From NCBI RefSeq assembly GCF_000013565.1, contig NC_007802.1:1364001-1428000 (forward strand): a DNA stretch of 64,000 nucleotides. Reading direction: 5' to 3'. Source of the DNA: Jannaschia sp. CCS1 (lineage in GTDB: Bacteria; Pseudomonadota; Alphaproteobacteria; Rhodobacterales; Rhodobacteraceae). Below, one piece after another: positions 41,207 through 49,405 of this stretch. The stretch's first letter is position 1, and every line of letters starts with the position of its first letter. Below the pieces are notes generated by a model. The model made no database searches and was not told the origin of the DNA. It worked only from the letters and a program-made list of their open reading frames with translations. Both the position numbers and the translations under genes were made by a program.

Positions 41207-41839
41207 TTAGGGTGCGTCGGGTTGCGCCTCTGGTGCGGCGGCGGCGATTTCGGGGGTGGCGCGGCAGGCGGCCTCGATGCGTTGGATGTGCGGGAAGGGT
41301 GTCAGCGGCAGACCCCAGCGATGGGCGTTGTAGCATTGCGCGACAATGCAGAGGTCGGCAAGGGTCGGCGTATCGGTGAAGGCAAAGGTGGCACGGTCCG
41401 GCAGTAGGGTTTCCAAGGCGGTGAAGCCCTCGGCCATCCAGTGGCGCATCCAGATCTGGGCGTCCTCCGGGGTTGCGGCATGGTGGGATTTCAGGCGGCC
41501 GATGACGCGCAGGTTGTTCACCGGGTGGATGTCGAGCGCGACGGTGTGGGCCGCGGCGAGGACGCGGGCGCGCAGGAGCGGGTCAGCGGGCAGGAGAGAC
41601 GGCTCTGGGTAGGTCGCATCGAGGTAGTCGATGATCGCGAGGCTTTGGGTCAGGGTTGTGCCGTCGTCCAGGGTGAGGGCCGGGACGCCAAGGCCGGGGT
41701 TGAGAACGGCGTAGTCGGGCGCGCGCTGATCGCCTGCCACGAGGTCCACCGGGCGCTGCTCATAGGCGATGCCCTTGAGGTTCAGCGCCGCGCGGACACG
41801 GTAAGATGTGGTCGATCGCCAGTAGGAATAAAGGATCAT
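41207..41839 (-). CDS. maiA: Maleylacetoacetate isomerase
   Basis: 210-residue zeta-class glutathione transferase that isomerises maleylacetoacetate to fumarylacetoacetate. N-terminal thioredoxin-like domain begins LYSYWRSTTSYRVRAALNLKGI, containing the zeta signature SSCSYRVRIAL-like motif (here STTSYRVRAAL), with GVPALTLDDGTTLTQSLAIIDYLDATYPEP for glutathione binding. The usual SSC is STT here, so the non-essential cysteine is absent. It overlaps the DUF1428 gene by 4 bases. Confidence 0.92.
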   Translation of the reverse strand: MILYSYWRSTTSYRVRAALNLKGIAYEQRPVDLVAGDQRAPDYAVLNPGLGVPALTLDDGTTLTQSLAIIDYLDATYPEPSLLPADPLLRARVLAAAHTVALDIHPVNNLRVIGRLKSHHAATPEDAQIWMRHWMAEGFTALETLLPDRATFAFTDTPTLADLCIVAQCYNAHRWGLPLTPFPHIQRIEAACRATPEIAAAAPEAQPDAP

Positions 41840-42192
41840 GTGACGTCCAGAAGGATCTCAAACCCGCCCATGATCATCCGCTGACCATCCACGAGACCAT
41901 CACCCATCAGCTTTTCGGTATCGGGATCAGACCACACGGCGCGGTGCGCGGCATCGCTGGTGGCTTTGTCGGGAAATTCCATCCACGCGAAGACGGCGGT
42001 TTCATCATCAGCCAGTTCAACGGCGCGCGGGAAGGACGTGTTCTGCCCCGGCTCAAGCCCCGCCCCCCAGGTCTCCACGCATCGCGCAGCGCCGTGGGCG
42101 AGGTAGAGCGCGGTCATCTTCTGCGCGGCCTTGATGTAGTCGTCCTTGCGCGCGGTCTTCACCGGCAGAATAAATCCATCGACATAGGTCAT
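41836..42192 (-). CDS. DUF1428 family protein
   Basis: 118-residue ferredoxin-like alpha-beta (dimeric barrel) protein starting [23 protein letters not shown], with VFAWMEFPDKATSDAAHRAVWSDP, the DUF1428 hallmark. ATG 42192 overlaps the stop of the 47-residue membrane peptide by 4 bases. The longer open frame to 42447 overlaps hmgA and is rejected. Its role is unknown; placement between hmgA and maiA suggests a helper in homogentisate breakdown. Confidence 0.85.
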   Translation of the reverse strand: MTYVDGFILPVKTARKDDYIKAAQKMTALYLAHGAARCVETWGAGLEPGQNTSFPRAVELADDETAVFAWMEFPDKATSDAAHRAVWSDPDTEKLMGDGLVDGQRMIMGGFEILLDVT

Positions 42193-42332
42193 TGGCGTCC
42201 TCCCAAACGCTGGGTCTCCCGGGTTTTGTCGGCGCGCTGGCCTGCGCGCCATGTGACATGCAGGATCAGGGCCGGTGCCGCGCAGGATACCACGATGACG
42301 ACCGCCAGTATAATCCACACCGACGCGGTCAT
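42189..42332 (-). CDS. 47-residue single-pass membrane peptide in the hmg operon
   Basis: A short open frame read from the sequence: [20 protein letters not shown], then a C-terminal basic tail rich in Arg, Gln and Thr. One predicted N-out helix (about residues 4-26) is followed by a positively charged cytoplasmic tail. ATG overlaps the hmgA stop (ATGA) and its TGA overlaps the DUF1428 ATG, so it fills the gap exactly with coupled junctions on both sides, the main evidence that it is real. No family recognised. Confidence 0.65.
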   Translation of the reverse strand: MTASVWIILAVVIVVSCAAPALILHVTWRAGQRADKTRETQRLGGRQ

Positions 42333-43711
42333 TTTTTGCCCGGCGTCCCGTGACCCGCATCGGGGCGCTGCGAGGGATCAAACTTCTTCTCCAGCGTTTC
42401 CCAGCAGTCGATGTAGTCGTCCTGCAACGGGGCCTCATTCGCCGCAAAGGCCGTGAGGTGTTGGGGGAAGCGGGTCTCGAACATGAAGGACATTGTGTTA
42501 TCGAGCTTCTGCGGCTGAAGGTCGGCGTTTGACGCGCCCTCGAAGGCGTTTTTGTCGGGGCCGTGGGGGATCATCATGTTGTGCAGGGAGATACCGCCGG
42601 GCACGAACCCCTTGGGCTTGGCGTCATATTGGCCGTAGATGTTGCCCATCAGTTCGGACATGATGTTCTTGTGATACCACGGCGGGCGGAACGTGTTTTC
42701 GGCCACCATCCAGCGCTCGCGGAACAGCACGAAGTCGATGTTGGCGACGCCCGGTTGGCCCGATGGCGCGGTCAGCACCGTGAAGATCGACGGGTCCGGG
42801 TGGTCGAACAGGATCGCGCCGACGGGGCAATAGGTCTTCAGATCGTATTTGTAGGGCGCGTAATTGCCGTGCCAGGCCACGACATCCAGCGGGCTCTGCG
42901 CGATCTTCGACGTGTGGAACTGGCCGCACCATTTGATCGTGATTGTGGACGGCACTTCGCGGTCCTCATAGGCCGCGACGGGGGCCTTGAAGTCGCGCGG
43001 GTTGGCCATGCAGTTCGCGCCAATGGGGCCGCGCCCCGGAAGGTCAAACTTCGCGCCGTAGTTTTCGCAAACAAAGCCGCGCGCGGGGCCGTCCAGCACC
43101 TCCACCCGGTACACAAGACCGCGTGGCAGAATGGCGATCTCCTGCGGCTCCACGTCGATGATGCCAAGCTCGGTGCAGAAGCGCAGGCGGCCCTCCTGCG
43201 GGACAACCAGCATCTCACTGTCAGCGGAGTAGAAATAATCGTCCACCATGCTTTGCGTGACCAGATAGACATGGGTCGCCATGCCGACCTGCGTGTTCAC
43301 ATCCCCCGCGCTGGTCATGGTGCGCATGCCGGTGAGCCAGGTCAGCGGCGTGTCGGAATGGGGAACAGGGTCCCAGCGGTACTGACCTAGTGAGATCACA
43401 TCGGGGTCAATGGTCGGCGCGGAGTGCCAGTAGGGCAGGTCGATCTTGGAGTAACGGTGTGAGTGCTTGACGGAGGGACGGATGCGGTAACACCACGTCC
43501 GCTCAGGCCGCACATCGGTGAAGGCGGTGCCGGAGAGCTGTTCGCCGTAGAGGCCGTAATTTACCTTCTGGGGCGAGTTCATCCCCTGCGGCAGCGCACC
43601 CGGCAGCGCCTCTGTCTCAAAGTCATTGCCGAAGCCCGGCATATAGCCGTCATGGGGGCCGGGGTGGCTGGGGGCCTGGATCATCGGTCTGCGTGTGGCT
43701 TGTTCGTTCAT
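42329..43711 (-). CDS. hmgA: Homogentisate 1,2-dioxygenase
   Basis: 460-residue non-heme iron dioxygenase opening homogentisate to maleylacetoacetate. Seen: N-terminal [39 protein letters not shown], and the iron-site region [44 protein letters not shown] (about 355-400: His, Glu, His). Slightly longer than the usual 430-445. GGAGGGCGCTGCC precedes ATG 43711. First gene of the minus-strand operon. Confidence 0.96.
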   Translation of the reverse strand: MNEQATRRPMIQAPSHPGPHDGYMPGFGNDFETEALPGALPQGMNSPQKVNYGLYGEQLSGTAFTDVRPERTWCYRIRPSVKHSHRYSKIDLPYWHSAPTIDPDVISLGQYRWDPVPHSDTPLTWLTGMRTMTSAGDVNTQVGMATHVYLVTQSMVDDYFYSADSEMLVVPQEGRLRFCTELGIIDVEPQEIAILPRGLVYRVEVLDGPARGFVCENYGAKFDLPGRGPIGANCMANPRDFKAPVAAYEDREVPSTITIKWCGQFHTSKIAQSPLDVVAWHGNYAPYKYDLKTYCPVGAILFDHPDPSIFTVLTAPSGQPGVANIDFVLFRERWMVAENTFRPPWYHKNIMSELMGNIYGQYDAKPKGFVPGGISLHNMMIPHGPDKNAFEGASNADLQPQKLDNTMSFMFETRFPQHLTAFAANEAPLQDDYIDCWETLEKKFDPSQRPDAGHGTPGKK

Positions 43712-43751
43712 GGCAGCGCCCTCCGTTTGGAAGGAGGGATAACGGTTGCTT

Positions 43752-43765
43752 TTGTAACTAACAAG
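43752..43765. promoter_or_regulatory. Possible operator upstream of hmgA
   Basis: TTGTAACTAACAAG contains TTGT and ACAA arms around a 5-base centre, 41 bases before the hmgA start in a 75-base gap. Weak symmetry; no regulator gene adjoins it. Confidence 0.3.
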
Positions 43766-43786
43766 GGGAACCCGTCACCGGATCGG

Positions 43787-44542
43787 TCAATTGGCGGCCG
43801 AGATGCCCAGGCCGGGGCAGGGCGCGATCGGCGTGTCGGACGCGATGGTCAGCCCGCCATAGCCGCAGGTGGGGTTGGCGGGGCCCGGGTGGGGGACGAG
43901 GCCCGGCAGGTGTTGAAATTCGAGCACGGTATAGGGGCGGCGGTAGACCCAGCTGCGGTTCTCGATGGCTTGAAGGTCAGGGTTCGGGGGTGTCTCGGGG
44001 GTGGCGGCGTAGAAATACAGGGTGAAGCCGTGAGAGGTCACGGGTTGTACGGACAGGCACCTCATGTTCCACGCGCTGACAGCGGCCTGGGTTGCTGCGA
44101 TGTCCCCGGTGCGCAGGGTCACAAGGCTCAGATGTGCGCCGCCCCCCAGGCGTGCGGTATCCTTGGCGCTGGTGGGACGTTTGGGGCGCGCGTCCTTGAA
44201 CCAATGGTCGATTAGTTCGATGGAAAACCCCTCGGGGTCCCGGAAGTGGGCGAGGTAGCCGACATCCTGGAACTGAGCCGGTGCGCTGCACGTCAGGCCA
44301 GCGGCGCAGAGTTGCCGATGCGCCAGCTCGATGTCCGGCACGGACAGGGCGATTTTCCAGTAGAGGTCATGGGGGTGCGACCTGTAGGGGGTGTCACCGG
44401 GCACGAAGCGCAGGGCGGTTTCAAGGGGGCCATAGCCGATGCGTCCTGCGCCCTGATCCGACATGCCAAGGACATCGCGATAGAAACGCGCCTGCGCATC
44501 GGGATCGCGGACGCGCAGGGTCAATGTCTCTGGCTTGTGCAT
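43787..44542 (-). CDS. VOC family protein, two-domain (extradiol-dioxygenase-like)
   Basis: 251 residues with two VOC modules: LTLRVRDPDAQARFYRDVLGM to FRDPEGFSIELIDHW (residues 5-115), then LSLVTLRTGDIAATQAAV to the end. ATG 44542 is preferred over 44680. The paired arrangement resembles catechol-type extradiol dioxygenases, but the canonical metal His-His-Glu set is incomplete. It is transcribed with the same polarity upstream of hmgA, so it may supply or handle an aromatic intermediate. Function uncertain. Confidence 0.7.
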   Translation of the reverse strand: MHKPETLTLRVRDPDAQARFYRDVLGMSDQGAGRIGYGPLETALRFVPGDTPYRSHPHDLYWKIALSVPDIELAHRQLCAAGLTCSAPAQFQDVGYLAHFRDPEGFSIELIDHWFKDARPKRPTSAKDTARLGGGAHLSLVTLRTGDIAATQAAVSAWNMRCLSVQPVTSHGFTLYFYAATPETPPNPDLQAIENRSWVYRRPYTVLEFQHLPGLVPHPGPANPTCGYGGLTIASDTPIAPCPGLGISAAN

Positions 44543-44676
44543 CCTCGTGCCTTTCCGCTCGGCGCACCTGCCCGCGCGCCAGCCCTTGCGCCCTTCAGTT
44601 TGCCGAAGCGAGGGCGCGATTGCCTTGGGTCTACTGAGCCTCAGGTCGCACCGGAAAACAAGCGCGGCGCGCGCCC

Positions 44677-45552
44677 TCACCGCTTCCCGTAATACAGCCC
44701 CACCACATGCTCGGCCTCTGCGAAGAACAGCCAGCGGGCAGTGGCGACGCCTGCGATGTGGCTGATGACGGCTAAAGCTGCGAGGACATGCCCGAAGGGC
44801 AGGAGGAGAAGCACGATGGGCACGCCGAAGGCCAGCACGGCGGCGATCACGCGCAGTTTCAGGCTGTGTTTGCGGCCCACGACGTGGATGAATTCGCGCA
44901 TCAGGTAGTTGGTGCCGGTGTGCGGCGGCTCAAACGCCGTGACCTTGCCGATGGAACCGAGACCCGTGGCCGTCTCCATATCGGTGCCGGATTTCGCGAA
45001 CTGGCCGTCGCCGATGATCCAGGTGGCGATGGTGATGGCGCTCGCCAGCAGCAGCAGGACGATGGCCAAAGTCACTTGGCCTGCCAGAAGCGCGCCACCC
45101 GCCAGTGACAGGGTCAGGAATTTTGCGGGCGTCCAGGGCATATGCCAGCGCGGGACGGATTTCATCTGCGCGTAGATCATGGATGTGGTGAAGACCGTGC
45201 CGAGGCTGAGCGCCGCACCGAGGTAGCCGAGGACGATCCATTGGGCCTGAAAGAACACAAGGCCCGCACCGTAGATGGCCATGATAATAAGGGCGGCCAC
45301 GGCACAGATGCCTTCGCGCGACAGCCAGGACGTGCGCCATTGGGAAAACGCTTTCCACGCCCGCTCCGGGTGGCCCAGATGGAAGGTGGAGGCGGCAAGC
45401 CCACCGACGGACAGCAGGTAGGCGATGGCGAAGAAGATGAACGCGGTGAAGGCGCTGAGGTTGGAGGGCATGCCCAGGCCGAGGAAGACCAGAAGGCCGA
45501 AGCCCAGGCCCGAGAGCGTGGTGAAGATGATGACGGAGGGGGCGGGATGCAT
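44677..45552 (-). CDS. soeC: Sulfite dehydrogenase membrane anchor subunit (DmsC/NrfD-type)
   Basis: 291-residue membrane anchor with about eight helices beginning near residues 7, 37, 85, 105, 140, 160, 240 and 262; DmsC-type LAASTFHLGHPERAWKAFSQWRTSWLSREGI (about 53-83) is visible. It anchors the SoeAB catalytic unit on the cytoplasmic face and passes electrons to quinone. It overlaps soeB by one base. As last gene of soeABC, it completes the operon. Confidence 0.9.
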   Translation of the reverse strand: MHPAPSVIIFTTLSGLGFGLLVFLGLGMPSNLSAFTAFIFFAIAYLLSVGGLAASTFHLGHPERAWKAFSQWRTSWLSREGICAVAALIIMAIYGAGLVFFQAQWIVLGYLGAALSLGTVFTTSMIYAQMKSVPRWHMPWTPAKFLTLSLAGGALLAGQVTLAIVLLLLASAITIATWIIGDGQFAKSGTDMETATGLGSIGKVTAFEPPHTGTNYLMREFIHVVGRKHSLKLRVIAAVLAFGVPIVLLLLPFGHVLAALAVISHIAGVATARWLFFAEAEHVVGLYYGKR

Positions 45553-46316
45553 CAGATTTTCTCCAGCGCGCGGTCGAGCCAGCCGATGAAGCCGCCGGGG
45601 GTCTCAGTGACGGGTTCAAGGTAGGGGGCCAGGACGTCGAATTCCGGCAGGTCGTCCTTGGGACGGGGCGGCAGGTATTGGTTGACGGGCTTGGTGCCCT
45701 GTTCGGGCATCAGGTCGATGCCGCCGCGGTCTTTGACCAGAATGCTGACGTCGCTGTCGGGATCGCCCAGATCGCCGAAGTGGCGCGCGCCTGCGGGGCA
45801 GGTCCGCACGCAGGAGGGGACGCGGTCCACCTCTTCAAGGTTTTCGTTGTAGATCCGGTCGACGCAGAGGGTGCATTTCTTCATCACGCCTTCGTCCTGG
45901 TCGAGTTCGCGCGCGCCGTAAGGGCAGGCCCAGGCACAAAGGCCACAGCCGATGCAGTCGGTCTCGTTGACCAGAACGATGCCGTCTTCCACGCGCTTGT
46001 AGGAGGCGCCGGTGGGGCAGACGGTGACGCAGGGCGCGTCTTCGCAGTGGAGGCAGGATTTGGGGAAATGGATGGTTTGGGCCGCCGGATGCGGTTTGGT
46101 TGAGGTCGCCAGCGGCTGCACTTCATAGGAATGCACGCGGTTGAGGAAGGTGCCCGTGGGGTTGGCCCCGTAGGCGTCCTGATCAGAGAGCGGCGCGCCA
46201 TAGTTTTCCGTGTTCCAGCCTTTGCAGGAGATCACACAGGCGTGGCAGCCGACGCAAGTGTCGAGGTCGATGACAAGGCCGAGTTTCTTTTGGGTGGATG
46301 TGGGAAGCTGGGTCAT
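45552..46316 (-). CDS. soeB: Sulfite dehydrogenase iron-sulfur subunit
   Basis: 254-residue DmsB/PhsB-type ferredoxin subunit with four [4Fe-4S] cysteine groups: CVGCHACVISC (about 23), CLHCEDAPCVTVC (about 87), CIGCGLCAWAC (about 120) and CTLCVDRI to CVRTC (about 145-175). ATG 46316 is chosen over 46499, whose extra residues are proline-rich and cross an intergenic repeat. It relays electrons from SoeA to SoeC. It has no signal peptide, in keeping with a cytoplasmic location. Confidence 0.92.
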   Translation of the reverse strand: MTQLPTSTQKKLGLVIDLDTCVGCHACVISCKGWNTENYGAPLSDQDAYGANPTGTFLNRVHSYEVQPLATSTKPHPAAQTIHFPKSCLHCEDAPCVTVCPTGASYKRVEDGIVLVNETDCIGCGLCAWACPYGARELDQDEGVMKKCTLCVDRIYNENLEEVDRVPSCVRTCPAGARHFGDLGDPDSDVSILVKDRGGIDLMPEQGTKPVNQYLPPRPKDDLPEFDVLAPYLEPVTETPGGFIGWLDRALEKI

Positions 46317-46378
46317 CGCGATGCCTTGCTGATATCGGTATTTCGCCCAATCGCCCTTTGGGGCGAAGGGGCGACCGG

Positions 46379-46399
46379 CCGGGGGGCTCTGCCCCCCGG
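46379..46399. repeat. Perfect GC-rich hairpin at start of intergenic repeat copy A
   Basis: CCGGGGGGC (46379-46387), loop TCT, GCCCCCCGG (46391-46399): a 9-base-pair perfect stem between soeA and soeB, joined on its right by the 22-base repeat at 46407-46428. Another small hairpin TCGCCC/GGGCGA occurs at 46351-46366. Confidence 0.75.
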
Positions 46400-46406
46400 A
46401 CCCCCC

Positions 46407-46428
46407 GGGATATTTAAGGAACGGGGAA
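46407..46428. repeat. Intergenic GATATTT-AACGGGGAA repeat, copy A
   Basis: GGGATATTTAAGGAACGGGGAA, matching 20 of 22 positions with copy B at 39844-39865 and in the same orientation relative to the surrounding minus-strand genes. Each copy sits close to the stop of the upstream gene (soeA here, fahA for copy B). I recall similar GCCCCCGGGATATTT repeats in other roseobacter genomes. Confidence 0.65.
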
Positions 46429-46455
46429 GGAGGGGTGCGGACGCGGGGTGGCGGG

Positions 46456-49254
46456 TCATTTGCCCACCTTCCAGGCGAGGTCTTCGGGACCTTTGCCAAC
46501 GGGGGATTTGATCGGAGGCAGCGCCGGTTGCGATTCCGTCTGCGCGGGGGCCTTTTCGATCCGGACCTTGAGGTCGAACCACGCGGCCTGGCCCGTGATG
46601 GGATCAGAGTTCGTCCAGCGATGGCCGTCGCCCTTGGGGGGCAGAAGCTCGTGGATCAGATGGTTGAGGAGGAAGCCCTTGGTGGCCTCGGGCGCATCCT
46701 TGTCGAGCGCCCATGCCCCTTTGCGTTTGCCGATGGCGTTCCAGGTCCAGACGGTTTTCTCGTTGAGCGCGGCCATCTCCATGACGGGCACCGTGATCGT
46801 GCCGTGGGGGGAGGTGACTTTGGCCCAGTCACCATCCTGCAGATCGTTGGCGCGCATCAGGTTGGTGGGCAGATAGAGCGGGTTGTGGCCGTGCAATTGG
46901 CGCAGCCACGCGTTTTGCGTGCCCCAGGAATGGTACATCGCCATCGGGCGCTGGGTCAGCGCGGTGATGGGGTAGTCGTCGCCGTGGTTGGCGGGCGCGG
47001 GGTCCGACCAGAAGGGCAGCGGGTCCATGTTTTCGCGCACCCGGTCGCGCAGATGTTCCGGCGGTTGGATATCCCCGTGGCCTTCTGCGGCGCGGCGGAA
47101 CTTTTGCATCGGCTCCACGTACAGCGTGAACAGATAGGGTTGCGGCGCATCATAGAGGCCCATCTCCACCGCCCAATCCTGATAGGCCGCGTTCCACGGC
47201 TTCATGTAGGTCGCGCCGTCCGGGATATGCGCCTGAAAGAAGCCGCCGTTCTCGATATATTGGGTCAGCTGATCTGGATTGGGATCGCCGCGCCCGTGCT
47301 GGTCGCCGTCCTCCCCGCGCCATCCCGCGAGTGGCCCGATGCCCGGTTTGCGGACGTGATTGACGATGTAATCGCCATAATCCGCGTATTTCTGGGATCC
47401 GTCCTCATTCACGAAGCCCGGCAGGCCCAAACGCGCGCCCAGATCACACAGCGCGGACTGGAAGCCCTTGACGCCTTCATGTCCGGGGCGGTCCGGCTCG
47501 ATCACCGGCCAGCGGATCGCGTCGGCCAGCCCGTCGGCCTCGCAAATCGGGCGATCCAGCAGGCTGATGCAATCGTGACGTTCCAGATAGGTCGTGTCGG
47601 GCAGGATCAGGTCGGCATAGGCGACCATTTCGGACGAATACGCATCGGAATAGATGATGTGGGGGATGACATATTCGCCATCTTCCCCCTTGTCGGTCAG
47701 CATCTGCATCACGCCGCCGGTATTCATCGACGAATTCCACGACATGTTGGCCATATACATGAACAGCGTGTCGATCTTGTAGGGATCGCCCGCGTGGGCG
47801 TTGGAAATCACCATATGCATCAACCCGTGCGCGCTCATCGGGTTTTCCCAGGTGAAGGCCTTGTCGATGCGGGCAGGCGTGCCGTCCTCTTTCAGCGCCA
47901 GGTCCTCTGGCCCGTGCACAAACCCCAGATGCGGGCCGTCCAGCGGCGCGCCGGGCGTCACCTTGCAATGGGGCTTGGGGTGGATCTTGGACGGCTTGGG
48001 GTAGGGGGGCTTGAAGCGGAAGCCGCCGGGCGCCTCCACCGTGCCGAGCATGATCTGCAACACATGCAGCGCGCGGCAGGTCTGGAAGCCGTTGGCGTGG
48101 GCGGAGATCCCGCGCATGGAATGCATGGAGACCGGGCGCGCGGTCATGCTTTTGTGGGTCTCACCACGGAAGTCGGTCCATTCGATGGGCAGTTCAAACG
48201 ATTCCTCGAACGCCACGCGGGCCAGTTCGGCGGCGATGGACCGGATGCGATCTGCCGCGATGCCACAGCGCTCCGCCACGGCCTCGGGCGCGTAATCGTC
48301 GGACATGTAGCGCTCGGCCATCAGGTGCAGGACGGGCTTGTGACCCTCCCACGTGGCGGCCAGATCGGGCTGGACGCCGGGCGTGTCGAAGGCCATGGGC
48401 GTGCCGGTTTTGCGGTCTATCACCAGCTCTTTGCCATCCTTGTCGCGCAGCAAAAGCCCCGTGTCCTTGTCCACCAGCACGGGTGCATTCGTCCAGCGCG
48501 CCAGATAATCAAGGTCAATCTTGCCCGCCTTCATCAGGCAATGGACCATGGCGAGGATGAACAGCCCGTCGGTGCCCGGCGTGATGCCGACCCATTCATC
48601 GGCGACGGCATTGTAGCCGCTGCGAATGGGGTTCACGCCAATCACCCGTGCCCCGCGCGCCTTGATCTTGCCCAGACCCATCTTGATCGGGTTGCTGTCG
48701 TGATCCTCGGCCACGCCAAACAACATAAACAGCTTGGTATGGTCCCAGTCGGGCTGGCCGAATTCCCAGAACGCGCCGCCCATCGTATAGATGCCGGCAG
48801 CCGCCATATTGACGGAGCAGAAGCCGCCATGGGCCGCGTAATTGGGCGTGCCAAAGTTCTGCGCCCAGAAGGAGGTAAACGATTGCGACTGATCGCGGCC
48901 AGTGAAAAATGCCAGCTTTTCAGGGGCTTCCTCGCGGATCGGGCGCAACCAGCCTTCGGCGATTGTGTAGGCCTCCTCCCAGGAGATTTCCTCAAACTCC
49001 CCGGACCCGCGCGGGCCGACGCGCTTCAAGGGCGCTTTCAGACGTGACGGCGCGTTGACCTGCATGATCCCGGCGCTGCCCTTTGCGCAAAGGACGCCCT
49101 GGTTTACGGGATGGTCGCGGTTGCCTTCGATATAGGCGACTTTGCCGTCCTTCATGTGAACGTTGATCCCACACCGGCAGGCGCACATGTAACAGGTGGT
49201 TTTCCGGATCTCGTCCGAGACTTTGGGGGACAGGTCCAATGTGGGTTGTGCCAT
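46456..49254 (-). CDS. soeA: Sulfite dehydrogenase molybdopterin subunit
   Basis: 932-residue DMSO-reductase-family molybdoenzyme. The N-terminal [4Fe-4S] set is C21-x2-C24-x3-C28 with C56, followed by FFTGRDQSQSFTSFWAQNFGTPN and GGFCSVNMAAAGIYTMGGAF (about 150-170). The C-terminal molybdopterin-binding region includes HSWGTQNAWLRQLHGHNPLY. No twin-arginine signal is present, so it is cytoplasmic, as known for SoeABC and unlike periplasmic SorAB. The reaction is sulfite to sulfate with electrons to quinone. In roseobacters it detoxifies sulfite from sulfonate and DMSP metabolism, in line with region 1. Polysulfide or tetrathionate reductases are less likely relatives. Confidence 0.9.
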   Translation of the reverse strand: MAQPTLDLSPKVSDEIRKTTCYMCACRCGINVHMKDGKVAYIEGNRDHPVNQGVLCAKGSAGIMQVNAPSRLKAPLKRVGPRGSGEFEEISWEEAYTIAEGWLRPIREEAPEKLAFFTGRDQSQSFTSFWAQNFGTPNYAAHGGFCSVNMAAAGIYTMGGAFWEFGQPDWDHTKLFMLFGVAEDHDSNPIKMGLGKIKARGARVIGVNPIRSGYNAVADEWVGITPGTDGLFILAMVHCLMKAGKIDLDYLARWTNAPVLVDKDTGLLLRDKDGKELVIDRKTGTPMAFDTPGVQPDLAATWEGHKPVLHLMAERYMSDDYAPEAVAERCGIAADRIRSIAAELARVAFEESFELPIEWTDFRGETHKSMTARPVSMHSMRGISAHANGFQTCRALHVLQIMLGTVEAPGGFRFKPPYPKPSKIHPKPHCKVTPGAPLDGPHLGFVHGPEDLALKEDGTPARIDKAFTWENPMSAHGLMHMVISNAHAGDPYKIDTLFMYMANMSWNSSMNTGGVMQMLTDKGEDGEYVIPHIIYSDAYSSEMVAYADLILPDTTYLERHDCISLLDRPICEADGLADAIRWPVIEPDRPGHEGVKGFQSALCDLGARLGLPGFVNEDGSQKYADYGDYIVNHVRKPGIGPLAGWRGEDGDQHGRGDPNPDQLTQYIENGGFFQAHIPDGATYMKPWNAAYQDWAVEMGLYDAPQPYLFTLYVEPMQKFRRAAEGHGDIQPPEHLRDRVRENMDPLPFWSDPAPANHGDDYPITALTQRPMAMYHSWGTQNAWLRQLHGHNPLYLPTNLMRANDLQDGDWAKVTSPHGTITVPVMEMAALNEKTVWTWNAIGKRKGAWALDKDAPEATKGFLLNHLIHELLPPKGDGHRWTNSDPITGQAAWFDLKVRIEKAPAQTESQPALPPIKSPVGKGPEDLAWKVGK

Positions 49255-49315
49255 GGTGCGTCTGTCCCCTCCAAAGACGTCGATGTGCCCGTCTTAGTCG
49301 AGCATCTGCTGCGTC

Positions 49316-49349
49316 GGCCCTATGGCCAATTTTCTCCGACCATAGGGCC
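49316..49349. promoter_or_regulatory. 10-bp inverted repeat upstream of soeA
   Basis: GGCCCTATGG (49316-49325) and CCATAGGGCC (49340-49349) are perfect arms around a 14-base spacer, 62-95 bases upstream of the soeA start. Size and spacing suggest a dimeric regulator site or a 5'-leader hairpin. Confidence 0.55.
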
Positions 49350-49363
49350 AGAATTTGTGTAAT

Positions 49364-49384
49364 TTTGAGACCAAAAGTCTCAAA
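49364..49384. promoter_or_regulatory. 8-bp inverted repeat between the IclR gene and soeA
   Basis: TTTGAGAC (49364-49371) and GTCTCAAA (49377-49384) flank CAAAA. It lies 22 bases after the IclR stop; it may end that transcript or be a second operator for soeA. Confidence 0.5.
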
Positions 49385-49405
49385 GCGCAAGGGTTGGTCG
49401 GGGCG

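Noticed and set aside
39826-41379. Long plus-strand open frames antisense to fahA and the MBL-fold gene
   Set aside because: Low-complexity Gly/Gln/Val-rich translations that mirror well-supported minus-strand genes.
46435-49047. 870-codon open frame on the plus strand antisense to soeA
   Set aside because: High-GC mirror frame of a strongly recognised molybdoenzyme; no start context and no recognisable domain in the translation.
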